A DNA stretch of 64,000 nt, from assembly GCF_037911585.1 (NCBI RefSeq), contig NZ_JBAJNS010000001.1, positions 3,280,001-3,344,000 of the forward strand. The letters run 5' to 3'. The notes beneath the pieces are model-generated. The model was not told the origin of the DNA. It did no database searches and saw nothing but the letters and a program-made list of their open reading frames with translations. This stretch comes from Streptomyces sp. GSL17-111 (GTDB taxonomy: Bacteria; Actinomycetota; Actinomycetes; Streptomycetales; Streptomycetaceae). Position 1 is the stretch's first letter. Every line of letters starts with the position of its first letter. Of the stretch, positions 45,172 to 54,320 are shown piece by piece. The position numbers and the translations under genes were made by a program.

Positions 45172-46647
45172 TCACCTGCTCCAGAAGCCATGGAGCTGAT
45201 CGAAGGGCGACATCGTTCGGAGCCTCTCCCGCGCGGCGGCCGGCGAACGCCCGCCCCGGACCAGTGACTCGTAGATGCGCTGTGCGACCTCGATCGCCTC
45301 GGCATCCGCGACACCGGGGCCGCCGAAAGGTTCGGGATCGTCGCTGCTGTCCGCCTCGTGCATCACCCGGAGAGCCGTGACCGGGATCGTCTCTTCTAGG
45401 AGCCGGACCAGGGCACGCACGTCCGCGGTGCTAGCACCTCCAGGACGCAGGGCCGCCTCCACCAGTGGATGGCTGCGGTTGATCTTGCAGACGACCCTGC
45501 CATCGGGGCGACGTACGAGCCACGCGTACGAAAGGGGATCGCCATGCGTCCGTGCGGCCACCTGGCCACGGTGTCTCAGGGAGTCGGCGGCTGTGGACCG
45601 CGCCTTGCGTGCGATGCGGTCGAGATGCGGCCTGAGGCCGACGGGCGGGACGACGCTCGACTTCCTCACGTCCACGCCCCACTCCGTGTCCGTTTCGGCG
45701 GGGATGTCGACGGCTATGCGCGCCAGGTTGTACTTCTCCTCCCTGCGCATGCCACGTTGTCCCAGCCAGTCTCCCGCGAGGATCAGCCGGTTCCTGCGGT
45801 AGACGTAGAACCCCTGTTGGTCGAGCCAGCCTCCGGGGCCGGCAGCCCGGTCGTGCTCCTCCGGAGTGAGCCTCTGCGCGCTGGGCAGGACGAAAGCCTC
45901 GACCCTCACGAGGCTTCCGTTCAGGGGGAGTTCCTCCTCCGGCAGACGCTGCACGGAGGGGTGACTGCTCATGAACGGGTCCCAGGGCTCCACGAGGGCG
46001 CCGCGAACCTGCAGCCTCCGACGGCGGGCCCCGGTGAGGAAGCGGGCGAAGACCATGCCGAGATGCGACTCCGTGCGCGTCGCCTCCGCGTAGAACTGCT
46101 TCTGGGTGCGCTCGTCATCCGTGCTGACGCCGTCGGTGCGATATCCGTTGAGCCGCCGCCAAAGCACGATGGTGCCGCAGGCGGACGAGCTTCGAAGCCT
46201 GTCGAGCACGGCCGTGGTGTCGTCGTCGGCCCCGTGAAGAAGGCGCCACTGGCCGGACTCCTCGACGACGTCGAGGTCCCATGTGCGAGTGTGCCACTCC
46301 CCATCCCTGGCCGTGGTCACGGTCAGCTGCCTGGCCTGGGAGAAGGAGGCCGACTTGAGGCCCACCCCGAAACGTCCCAGGTCGCCGGACGCGCGTGCGG
46401 TCGCGGGTCCGCGGGCAGCCACGGTCATGGCCGTGATGAGCTCCTCGACGGTCATGCCCCAGCCGTCGTCGACCACGGCGATCCACGAGTCCGCTCCTGC
46501 CCAGGTGAACTCCACGTCAATGTTCTTCGCCTCGACCGAGATGCTGTTGTCCACCAAGTCCGCGACGGCTGCTGGCAGCGAGTAACCCAGCGAGCTGAGC
46601 GAAGCCACCATGCCCGCTGGCTCGGGGGCGGCAATGTCGTACTTCAT
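45172..46647 (-). CDS. MORC-like GHKL ATPase
   Basis: Protein of 491 residues with a GHKL (Hsp90/MutL-type) ATPase. VADLVDNSISVEA is the N-box with Asn34, VVDDGWGMTVEEL is the first glycine box (60-65), and GRFGVGLKSASFSQ (91-104) is the second. An S5-like domain follows to about residue 350, with FYVYRRNRLILAGDW. The protein ends in a helical tail. MORC-like ATPases were predicted by comparative genomics to load restriction enzymes or remodel DNA in Dcm-linked systems, by analogy with MutL. It is the first gene of the operon with Z1, nuclease and AIPR. Confidence 0.9.
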   Translation of the reverse strand: MKYDIAAPEPAGMVASLSSLGYSLPAAVADLVDNSISVEAKNIDVEFTWAGADSWIAVVDDGWGMTVEELITAMTVAARGPATARASGDLGRFGVGLKSASFSQARQLTVTTARDGEWHTRTWDLDVVEESGQWRLLHGADDDTTAVLDRLRSSSACGTIVLWRRLNGYRTDGVSTDDERTQKQFYAEATRTESHLGMVFARFLTGARRRRLQVRGALVEPWDPFMSSHPSVQRLPEEELPLNGSLVRVEAFVLPSAQRLTPEEHDRAAGPGGWLDQQGFYVYRRNRLILAGDWLGQRGMRREEKYNLARIAVDIPAETDTEWGVDVRKSSVVPPVGLRPHLDRIARKARSTAADSLRHRGQVAARTHGDPLSYAWLVRRPDGRVVCKINRSHPLVEAALRPGGASTADVRALVRLLEETIPVTALRVMHEADSSDDPEPFGGPGVADAEAIEVAQRIYESLVRGGRSPAAARERLRTMSPFDQLHGFWSR

Positions 46648-46946
46648 ATGTGCCCGGCTCTGCTTCCCCGTGACGTTGTTCTCCGGAGGGTGACCGTCCC
46701 GGAGACTCGGTGAAACCGGGCGGATGCGACCCCCGGCGAAGAGGGATCACTGCGTGCGTTCGTCCGCTCAGGGCGACACACCCCACCACCAGTCGATGCT
46801 ACGGGAGCAGCACCGCATGCTGGCCGGAGTTCGCCGGACCCGTGGTTTCGGGAGGTGGGCTGGAGTCGGGACTTCCTGTCCGTCCCGGCAACGGCTTCGG
46901 ACCTGCTCACGCAGTGATCCCGACAGGCCGTCCATTTCGTCGCCCT

Positions 46947-47600
46947 TCACTGGAATCGGGGGCGCCAGTGGCCGGGAACCAGCCCCAGCGCATCGAGATG
47001 GACCTGACGGCTTCCCACGGGGAAGGATCTCTTGGCGACCTTGAAATGCACCCCTTCGGTCGGTAGGTCGGGCCTCACAAGCACGTCTGACAAGGTCCTC
47101 AGGTCGGGTGGCGTTCCCAGAGCCTGTACATAGCGAAGGGACGTGACATGCATGGCCTGCGCTGGGAGCGCGCGCAGGCAGAGCTGCTGTGGGGTGCCGA
47201 CGCACCAGGTCCAGTCGATCGAATCGAAAGGTGGCCAGCCGCTCGGCAGCAGGGCTGTCGCCGTTCCCGCGCGGAGTTCATCTCTCAGCCGGTCCAACTG
47301 GCGGGCGGCAGAGGAGGCCCAGTTCTCCACCTTCATCGACTCGGGTAGTGACAGCGCCTCGATCGGCCACTTGATCTCGAAGCACAGGCCCACACGTCTG
47401 GCCGGGTCCACGGCGACCACGTCCAAGTCGTCGGCAGATCGGCCGTCGGTTCTCGTCGCGGGCACTCGCTCGGCGGCCAGGGCACCTGGGGTCGCGCGTA
47501 GCCATTCGGTCCATGCGGTTGCACGGTTGCCCAGCTCACGTCCGATACGGCCGAACCCTCGGGAGTCGTAGGCAGCGGAACGAAGCATGATCGGGTCCAC
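46947..47600 (-). CDS. Probable PD-(D/E)XK-type nuclease
   Basis: Protein of 217 residues, not matched to a named family. ADDLDVVAVDPARRVGLCFE followed by IKW gives Asp58 and Asp60 and then Glu75-x-Lys77, the spacing of a PD-(D/E)XK active site. RELGNRATAWTEWLRATPGA may be the conserved helix before the core. It lies between the MORC operon and the DrmAB genes on the same strand. About 300 bases of non-coding DNA separate it from the MORC gene. It could be the nuclease of the Drm half, which lacks a DrmC, but that is inference. Confidence 0.6.
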   Translation of the reverse strand: MDPIMLRSAAYDSRGFGRIGRELGNRATAWTEWLRATPGALAAERVPATRTDGRSADDLDVVAVDPARRVGLCFEIKWPIEALSLPESMKVENWASSAARQLDRLRDELRAGTATALLPSGWPPFDSIDWTWCVGTPQQLCLRALPAQAMHVTSLRYVQALGTPPDLRTLSDVLVRPDLPTEGVHFKVAKRSFPVGSRQVHLDALGLVPGHWRPRFQ

Positions 47601-47640
47601 CGCTCGGGGAGTGATCAGGGGCGGACAGATGATCGCGGCG

Positions 47641-47889
47641 TCACCCGTACGGTACTAGCGGTGACGTCCTGCACGAACGCCCGGTGCGGTAGGTGAGCCT
47701 CTCCACTGCCAGGGTCTGATGAGTCTCGGACACGGTTGGGCACATGTCCGCGAGGAGGGCCATCAGCCGTGGAATCGGCATGTGAGCGAGGGTTGACTCC
47801 AGTCTTGAGAGCCGGTGCGCGGTCTCCTCGCACAGCGAGGCGAGCCCCATGATCACCGCCAGGACGCGGACCATGTCTCCGGCGGTCAT
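47641..47889 (-). CDS. Small helical protein, unknown
   Basis: Protein of 82 residues from the ATG at 47889. VRVLAVIMGLASLCEETAHR and RLMALLADMCPTVSETHQTL look amphipathic and helical, so it may be a small partner protein. There are two Cys and no catalytic motif. It lies between the probable nuclease gene and a frameshifted gene on the same strand. Confidence 0.45.
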   Translation of the reverse strand: MTAGDMVRVLAVIMGLASLCEETAHRLSRLESTLAHMPIPRLMALLADMCPTVSETHQTLAVERLTYRTGRSCRTSPLVPYG

Positions 47890-47925
47890 CCCCTCGCCGA
47901 GGGGGAAGGTGTCGGAGACCTGGCC

Positions 47926-48491
47926 CTAGGGCACCGCCTTCCGGTCAGCCTCGATGGTCACGGTGGCGCGGTTGACGGCAGCCTCCAACACGTCCCCTGG
48001 CGGCCCCTTCCGAGAGCTGGCGCTCCTCGTGGAGATCCACCGGCGTTCTGTCTCGGACAGTTTCGGCAACTGCGTCGGAACCGAGGCTTCTGCGAGGAAC
48101 GCGTCGGCGACCTCGACGGCGGGGTTCCAGCTGTGACGCACACGGAAGCCCCCTCCAGCCAGACGTACCTGGTAGGCGCCAGTTCGGACACCGGTCTCCA
48201 GGCGGTCCCAGTGCTGGGCTGCGGCGGCCGCGCCGTGACCTCGCCGGCAGCGGACTCAGAGCCCGGACCCGTGCCGAGCATGAAGTCGTGGTGCCATTGG
48301 ACGAGTTGGGAGAGGACGCTTTCCCACGGCAGATCGGACTCGACACCTGAGGCGATCTCCATGGCTCGCAACCTGATCGCCGTGCGGAGCAGGTCGTAGA
48401 TCCTTTCCGACCCTGACTGCCAAGCCGGGTGCGCACCTATGCGGGCACGCGCGTCGGAGACTACCTCCAGGAAATCCAGCTCGGGCTTCAC
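47926..48491 (-). pseudogene. Unknown protein gene split by a frameshift
   Basis: From the GTG at 48491 (KPELDFLEVVSDARARIGAH) one frame is good to about 48155 (TRYVWLEG). After one missing G, the neighbouring frame continues as FRVRHSWNPAVEVADAFLAE to the stop at 47926. The joined product would have about 188 residues. It is mostly helical, and no motif was recognised. It sits just downstream of drmB on the same strand. If the shift is real, the gene was not needed for the defence module to persist. Confidence 0.55.
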
Positions 48492-48598
48492 GGAGACTCC
48501 GAATCGTCCATGGCTGACGGTTGGTTGGGAATTTCGCGCACGCTCGGAATGTGGTGGGGGAGAGTGCTGGTTCAGTTCCCGCCCCCAGCACCGGTGGT

Positions 48599-50500
48599 TC
48601 ACAGGGTCGGATCCCAGTACCCGACCCTGGAACCATCGGGAGATCCGAACAGATGCCAACGGGAGAGGTTCCGGTTCCAGGACTGGCAGGCGGTCTCGGG
48701 GAGTTGGAGACAGCCGTGATCCGCACCCTCGTTGGTGATCATGCAGTTCGGGTCGTACAGACACGCGTCGTTGTCGACGGCACGGCTGACGACCGCGTCC
48801 AGATTCTGTTCGAGTACCGTCCGCATGGCACCGAGGCTGAAGTCGCTCCCACCGTTGGGGTAGATGGCGAATGCCAGGTCGTACGGGAAGAGGTACTCGG
48901 ACAGGCTCGTCTCGCTGTAGCCGCTGTCGACCGCCAGAGCCCGGAGCAGCTGGTGGGCCAGGGAGTGAAGCAGGCCGAACAGCTCGTGAACAGGGAGATC
49001 AGGGTGCCCGGGTTCCGGCCGGGTCTCGTGAGAGAGGGCTTGGCCGTCGCTGGGGCCCAGCTGGTGCACCAACCACTTCGTGACGCCCCCTACGTCGTCC
49101 AGGGTGCTGCGGCTCACGAGCTCGTTGCGGACCAGCCACCGGCTTACCCGTTCCCGGTCCACGGGGAAGAGGAGAGCCTCCGCCTCTGTGGGGTGGGCGT
49201 AGAGGAGGGTCTTCTCGGGTGCACCTCGTGCGGCACGTCCCCGATAGGGCACCAGGTCGGCCTCCTCGGGGCTGAACCCCGTCCGGCTGTATCCGATCGC
49301 GAGGTAGGTGATCGGGAGATCACTGATCAGGCAGGTCTCCTGACCGAGTCCGGCAGCCCCCAGTACGCCGGGGTACCGCTCGTACAGGGCGCGGCGCTCG
49401 GGGTTGCGGGCTTCCCGCTGCAGGCGGGGGACACCCAGGCGCTCCAGGTTCAGGACCCGACGATAGGTGTGCAGTTCGGCCGCAAGCCCGCGGGCGTCGT
49501 CGCTCTCGGTGTCCAGCCCGAGGGCTTTGCTCACACTGTCCCGCAGATGGTCCACCTCGACCGGCATGAAGCGTGCCCGGAGTGCGCGTGCCTGATCGTT
49601 CAGGCCGGCCTCCTCCATCGCACGGATGCTCTCGACGACCTCGTCGGGGACGTCCACCGTGTGCCCGTCCGTGAGCCGCCGGAACTCGTCCTCGGTGATC
49701 TCACCGAGCCACCAGCCGAGCACGGCAGCCGTGTACAGGGGGTTGCTCTGCCGGGTGGCCTCTTCTGCCGTGGTCACGTTCACGAGCGTCAACCCCTGCC
49801 CGACATGCGCCGTGCCCGCGGTGTGGAGCAGCGGGTGCATGAACTTGTCCGGGTAGCTGCACGAGGAGTTGCTGCAACTCCACTGTACGGACAGTGGAAA
49901 GCCACAGGTCATGCACTCCCACCGGAAGTCACGGAACCGACTCGCGCGGTCGTCCAACCTGAACCGGGTATGTCCCCTGGGGCACTTGCTCGGTGGGTAC
50001 ATGGGCGACATCTCGCCACACTTGTGCGCGAAGACGAACTGAAGCTGTCGATTCCCGACTGCGTTGCCACAGGTGGGGCAGGCCGGTGGCCAGTCGTCCG
50101 TTCCGGGCCGTGGGTCACTGGACGTCCAGACATGTCCGCACCCGCCGCTCGAGCAGCGCACCACCCGAGGCCAGATGCGGCAGAAGACCTTGCCCGGGAC
50201 CACGACCTCGTAGTGGCGATCGGCAAGCCGGTCCTCGTCCCCGGGGAACTCCGGCGCCCGGTCAGCTCCGGCGGAGAGCGCACGGCCGGCGGCCCGCCAT
50301 CTGCGCACGAACCGCATCGCCTCCTGCACCAGGTGGTCCCGGTCGAGCGAGGGACCGTCGAACTCCTCGTCACGCCCGAACTGCACTACCTGGGCCGTGT
50401 AGCCGCCGCGGTGGTCGAAGGTCTGGCCGGGGCGGTACCGGTAGAGAACCTGGCCCCGGTCCCGGGCCATGTCGTCGTTCCTGGGATTGAACGCCATCAC
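48599..50500 (-). CDS. drmB: DrmB-like DUF1998 protein
   Basis: Protein of 633 residues. Several zinc-ribbon pairs are in the first 220 residues (CSSGGCGHVW, CPTCGNAVG, KCPRGH, CMTCGFPL). The DUF1998 core is in the last 150: LFGLLHSLAHQLLRALAVDS, CLYDPNCMI and ADHGCLQLPETACQSWNR, with conserved Cys. DrmB and the helicase DrmA form the conserved pair of DISARM systems, where the complex loads on foreign DNA. The start codon overlaps the drmA stop by four bases. No phospholipase-D drmC follows. Confidence 0.88.
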   Translation of the reverse strand: MMAFNPRNDDMARDRGQVLYRYRPGQTFDHRGGYTAQVVQFGRDEEFDGPSLDRDHLVQEAMRFVRRWRAAGRALSAGADRAPEFPGDEDRLADRHYEVVVPGKVFCRIWPRVVRCSSGGCGHVWTSSDPRPGTDDWPPACPTCGNAVGNRQLQFVFAHKCGEMSPMYPPSKCPRGHTRFRLDDRASRFRDFRWECMTCGFPLSVQWSCSNSSCSYPDKFMHPLLHTAGTAHVGQGLTLVNVTTAEEATRQSNPLYTAAVLGWWLGEITEDEFRRLTDGHTVDVPDEVVESIRAMEEAGLNDQARALRARFMPVEVDHLRDSVSKALGLDTESDDARGLAAELHTYRRVLNLERLGVPRLQREARNPERRALYERYPGVLGAAGLGQETCLISDLPITYLAIGYSRTGFSPEEADLVPYRGRAARGAPEKTLLYAHPTEAEALLFPVDRERVSRWLVRNELVSRSTLDDVGGVTKWLVHQLGPSDGQALSHETRPEPGHPDLPVHELFGLLHSLAHQLLRALAVDSGYSETSLSEYLFPYDLAFAIYPNGGSDFSLGAMRTVLEQNLDAVVSRAVDNDACLYDPNCMITNEGADHGCLQLPETACQSWNRNLSRWHLFGSPDGSRVGYWDPTL

Positions 50501-53500
50501 GACCTCCTGCTGTCGGACACGACGTGGAACGGGATGCCCTCGGAGACGTCGCGGAGGCTCGTCATGGGCCGGTACTCGAGGCCCAGGTAGTCGCCAGTCG
50601 CGCGGTATCCCCGGTTGTTCCCGCCCGTGAGACCGGCGGAGGCACCGGCGGAGCGGAGGCTCGCCAGGGCGTGCTCCACCATGTCCTCGAGATCAGTGCG
50701 GAGTTCCTGCCCCTCCGGTCGGTCCGACTGGAAGACGGAGTGCAGCACCTCCAGCAGCTCGGTGAGTTGGACTCCTTCCAGACCCCCGCCGGAAGGGGTA
50801 CGGAGTGCGGCCTGCATCTTCGAGAGGTCGTGCAGGTGGCCAGGGGCGTTACCCGCCCGCCACCAGTCACGGTTCGCGATCTGGAGAAGTTGCCCCATCA
50901 GTATCCCCGGCAGGGTCTTGCGAACCGCGAACCTGCTCCAGCGGTTGATGGCCACCGGTTCGACCATGCGGTCGAGGTACTCGTGGAACTTGCCGTGATA
51001 GCGGTAATGCGACCGGTCTCTCTCCCTCACGGGGTTGAAGAGCATGAAAACGAGGCCGTGGTAGGCGCGGCCCACCCTCGACGACGCCTGGATGTACTCC
51101 GCCATGGACCGGGGCATGCCGTTGAACAGCATGAGGTTCAACCGGTCCACGTCGACTCCGTGGCTGACCATGCTGGTGGCGACGACCATGCCCGTGTTGC
51201 CGTTGGTGCTTCCCAGGTCGTCGAGGACGCCGCGCACTTGGTCCAGGCGCGTTTCGCCCTTGAGCTCGGCCACCCTGAGATCGGGAAAGCCCTCCCTGCG
51301 CAGGGCCTCGTTGACCTGAGTGTCCAGCGAACGACGGATACGACCGAAGTCGACCAGAGTGGTGGCGTACGTGAGGCTCGTGCGGTAAAGGTCGACGACT
51401 GCGCGGAGCTCGTCCTCCGACCAACTCGCGAGGGCGGGGGGAAGATTCTTCCGCCGGTCGAGTTTCCACAGTGCCCGGTGGGCGGACGTCAGGATCCTGA
51501 CCAGAGTCATCTCCGCCGTGCCGCGTGTTGGCATGACTCCGACGAAGCGACGGAGCGGAAGGCTCCGGTCGAGGCGCCAGTAGAAGCTCTCGTCGAGGTT
51601 GGGCCCCGGGAGGGGCACCACCACCGACCTGAGACCGAAGAGGTGCTCACTCTGGCGGTCCTCACCCCGGATGGTGGCCGTGGTGGCGATCACCTTCATC
51701 CGAACACCCCGACCGTCGGGACGCTGCCGAGACGACAGAGTGCGCTGCACCTCGGCCAGGAGGCCCTCATAGTGGCCGGAAAAGGCTCCGAGTTCCTCGT
51801 TGACCATGTGGAGCTCGTCGATGATCTCCAGCGACGGGGAGGGGTCGTAGAGAGGCTCTCCCAGGGGCTGGGGCGGGGTCTTCGGATGACCCGGCGCATG
51901 ACGCTCGTGGCACTTACCACCCCGACCGAAACCGTGGGGAGGGCACCAGCAGTCCACGTCGCCGAAGAGGGCGCCGAACTTGTCCGACAGTCCGATATTG
52001 GCGAGCTTGTCCAGGGTTCCGACCACGACGGTCGGCAGGTACCGGTAGATCTCGGTGTCGACGACGAGGATCGGCAGGACCTTCCCGCACGCCTCGTTGC
52101 CGCAGACGTGTTGGAGCCTGAGCCGCTGTGGGTCGGGCGCCGGGATGCGTACTGACCGCTCACCGCAGTAGGGACAGTCATGGACAAGGCGGTACGCATG
52201 CCGTTCCTCCTCGCTTGAACGAAGGCGGTCGATCATGCGGTCTGCGATCAGCGAGTTGGGGGTGTTGCCGCCACCGGCGTAGAAGCCAATGAAGAACGGC
52301 CAGCCCGGGGCGCCGCCAACCTCCCTGAACAGGTCAGCGTTCTCGCTGCGGACCGTCTCGGCGGCGGCGACCACGTCGAGCTGGCGTTGCGTCTGCTGCA
52401 AGGTCAGCAGTCGCAGGGGGAAGCGACACCATGCCGAGACCCCTACTGACTTACCCCTCGCACGGTCGTAGAACATGCAGACCAACACCAAGCCGAGATA
52501 CGCCTCGGTCTTGCCGCCGCCGGTGGGGTACCAGACGACGGTCGCCGCCTCGGTCGGATCCACGTCGTGTTCGTCGCCCCAGAGGCCAGGTGTGAAGAGG
52601 TCCTCGGGGTGCTCCCGCCAGGCCAGGGAACTGAGCTGGCTGACGATGGCGACCAGTTGGAAGAGCCTCCACCCACGGCTGGGCTGCTTCCGTCGCTTGT
52701 TGAGCTCCACCATGGACTCGTTGGCCAGCCGGAACGCTGTCAGGAGACGCCTGTCTTTTTGAAGCCAAGCGACACCGTCACGGAAGCGGGCGACCTCCAG
52801 GGCCGCGGCCCTTCGGTCTGCCTCCTTACGCTGGGCCAACTCCGGCCTGTCTTGCAGATCCTCGGTGCTCCAGGCAGGCGCCCCCAGGTACGCCTCCATC
52901 TCGTCGGCGAGCTCGTCGAGAACGGGAAGCGGGTCGGCCGAAAGTGTCGCGTAACTCCAGCGCTCATCGGTTCTGGCCACGGCCCGATGGGTGTCGTGCT
53001 GAGGAACGGGCACGCTGCGTACGGCCACGAGCCTGCCTTCGTGCCACCGGGGCTCGACACCGCAGTTGTTCGCGTACGCCCCGAGCTCTCCGGAGTAGCG
53101 GTAGGCGTCGGCACCGAGGTCCATCACGATGGGGAGGAGATGGTCGCCCTGGATCTCCAGCTCCGCGCGGAACAGGGCGTTGTCCCTGGTCTCGTCGCGA
53201 CGGGTACGGCCGGCGTTGCTGCCTCGTCCCTGGACGGTCACGACGGGATCGGTGGCGAGGTTCTGCAGAGTGGCGGTCACGCGGAGCCGCCCGGACGCGA
53301 CGGGCCTTGACGTGACGACGACGTGCGCGGCGGGAGAAGGCACCACGGGGTCCCCGCCCACCTCCCGGGTCAGCCACTGTTCAAAGGCCCCGTCGTCTGC
53401 CATCGCGCCAGGTGGGACCAGCCGCTCTCGGCGGTCGTTCCCGACACGGCGGTCGATCCGAGGATCTTGGAGGGCTACCTTCACGGCGTCCGTGAAGGCG

Positions 53501-53952
53501 CGCCGGAACTCAGCTTCCAGGGTCTGACGCAGGCCGGCCTCGTGTCCCAGAACGATGTCCACGGGCCCGACGGTCACAGTCAGTCGTTTGAACAGAGGGG
53601 CCAGCCTGTACGGCTCCTCGCGCTCACCGGCCCACTCCAGCTGCTGCGCTCGGGTCGGAAGCGCCGCGTAGTAGAACGATGCCCGAGCCTTGACGGTGAT
53701 GGAGCTGGCGTTCTCGGCCTCGAACTCGAACCCGAGACTGTCCGGGGTCGTGCGGCCATACCGCGGGGCGGCTCCGCCCGGTTCGACGGCGTGCGGGCCG
53801 AGGCTCTCCATGAAGTACCGAGCACTTGGGGGCTCGCCCAGACAGACGTCTCCCTGGGCCTCGCCGGTCGCATCGCTGACCACTGCGTTGACGAGGTGGT
53901 CTACGAGAGCGGTCTGCTGGGCGACGCTCGGCTCGAACGGGGGGATGGTCAC
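50497..53952 (-). CDS. drmA: DrmA-like SF2 helicase of a DISARM-type system
   Basis: Helicase of 1151 residues from the GTG at 53952; the frame is open to 54018. WYPTGGGKTEAYLGLV (near 475) is Walker A and LEIIDELHMVNEELG (near 710) the DExH box. VIATTATIRG is motif III, VVATSMVSHGVDVDRLNLML motif V and YIQASSRVGRAYHG (near 957) motif VI. A four-Cys zinc module sits in between (CPYCGERS...CGNEACG). A 400-residue N-terminal region precedes the motor. In known DISARM, DrmA is inhibited by an internal loop until it meets a 5' single-strand end. It is coupled to drmB by a four-base overlap. Confidence 0.9.
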   Translation of the reverse strand: MTIPPFEPSVAQQTALVDHLVNAVVSDATGEAQGDVCLGEPPSARYFMESLGPHAVEPGGAAPRYGRTTPDSLGFEFEAENASSITVKARASFYYAALPTRAQQLEWAGEREEPYRLAPLFKRLTVTVGPVDIVLGHEAGLRQTLEAEFRRAFTDAVKVALQDPRIDRRVGNDRRERLVPPGAMADDGAFEQWLTREVGGDPVVPSPAAHVVVTSRPVASGRLRVTATLQNLATDPVVTVQGRGSNAGRTRRDETRDNALFRAELEIQGDHLLPIVMDLGADAYRYSGELGAYANNCGVEPRWHEGRLVAVRSVPVPQHDTHRAVARTDERWSYATLSADPLPVLDELADEMEAYLGAPAWSTEDLQDRPELAQRKEADRRAAALEVARFRDGVAWLQKDRRLLTAFRLANESMVELNKRRKQPSRGWRLFQLVAIVSQLSSLAWREHPEDLFTPGLWGDEHDVDPTEAATVVWYPTGGGKTEAYLGLVLVCMFYDRARGKSVGVSAWCRFPLRLLTLQQTQRQLDVVAAAETVRSENADLFREVGGAPGWPFFIGFYAGGGNTPNSLIADRMIDRLRSSEEERHAYRLVHDCPYCGERSVRIPAPDPQRLRLQHVCGNEACGKVLPILVVDTEIYRYLPTVVVGTLDKLANIGLSDKFGALFGDVDCWCPPHGFGRGGKCHERHAPGHPKTPPQPLGEPLYDPSPSLEIIDELHMVNEELGAFSGHYEGLLAEVQRTLSSRQRPDGRGVRMKVIATTATIRGEDRQSEHLFGLRSVVVPLPGPNLDESFYWRLDRSLPLRRFVGVMPTRGTAEMTLVRILTSAHRALWKLDRRKNLPPALASWSEDELRAVVDLYRTSLTYATTLVDFGRIRRSLDTQVNEALRREGFPDLRVAELKGETRLDQVRGVLDDLGSTNGNTGMVVATSMVSHGVDVDRLNLMLFNGMPRSMAEYIQASSRVGRAYHGLVFMLFNPVRERDRSHYRYHGKFHEYLDRMVEPVAINRWSRFAVRKTLPGILMGQLLQIANRDWWRAGNAPGHLHDLSKMQAALRTPSGGGLEGVQLTELLEVLHSVFQSDRPEGQELRTDLEDMVEHALASLRSAGASAGLTGGNNRGYRATGDYLGLEYRPMTSLRDVSEGIPFHVVSDSRRS

Positions 53953-54320
53953 CGCGCCCCCCTGTCGGATCCGACAGGCTCTGCCAAGAACAGGGGAAGG
54001 GGGCGAGTGCCCGCACATGCAGGGCGAGGCGAGAGCCGCGATGGCTCAGAAGGGCGCGCCGGTTCGGGCGGACATGCCGAACCGGCCCGCAGGACATGAA
54101 TGTCCACGGGATCTCCAAGGCTCGCGAGTCAGAAGCCGCCATGGCACGACGCCATGGCCGGACACCTTCTGCTGCTTCGAGCCTCAGCAGCATCGAACGC
54201 AACCCCGCGAAGTCGCAAGCGGATACGTCGGGTTGATCGAATCTGTCCGGATCCGATCCGTCGATGCCTGGATCTGACATTCATCGGTCGCGGCAGTGCA
54301 AGACAGGAGAGCGTGGACGG
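53953..54320. other. Gap upstream of drmA, no gene seen
   Basis: This 368-base gap lies between the drmA start and the IS1182-type element. No conserved coding sequence was seen. It should hold the drmA promoter on the minus strand. GGAGAGCGTGG at 54307-54316 looks like a ribosome-binding site cut off from the HNH gene by the IS. Confidence 0.45.

Noticed and set aside
47926..48491. Candidate DrmC (phospholipase D) after drmB
   Set aside because: No HxKxxxxD motif occurs in any frame of this stretch, so it is not a phospholipase D.
48521..50590. 689-codon open frame antisense to drmB
   Set aside because: No domain or ribosome-binding site. DrmB on the other strand has conserved zinc and DUF1998 motifs.
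53624..54280. 218-codon frame upstream of drmA as a separate gene
   Set aside because: It overlaps the drmA N-terminus in another frame, has Arg-rich low-complexity content and shows no motif.
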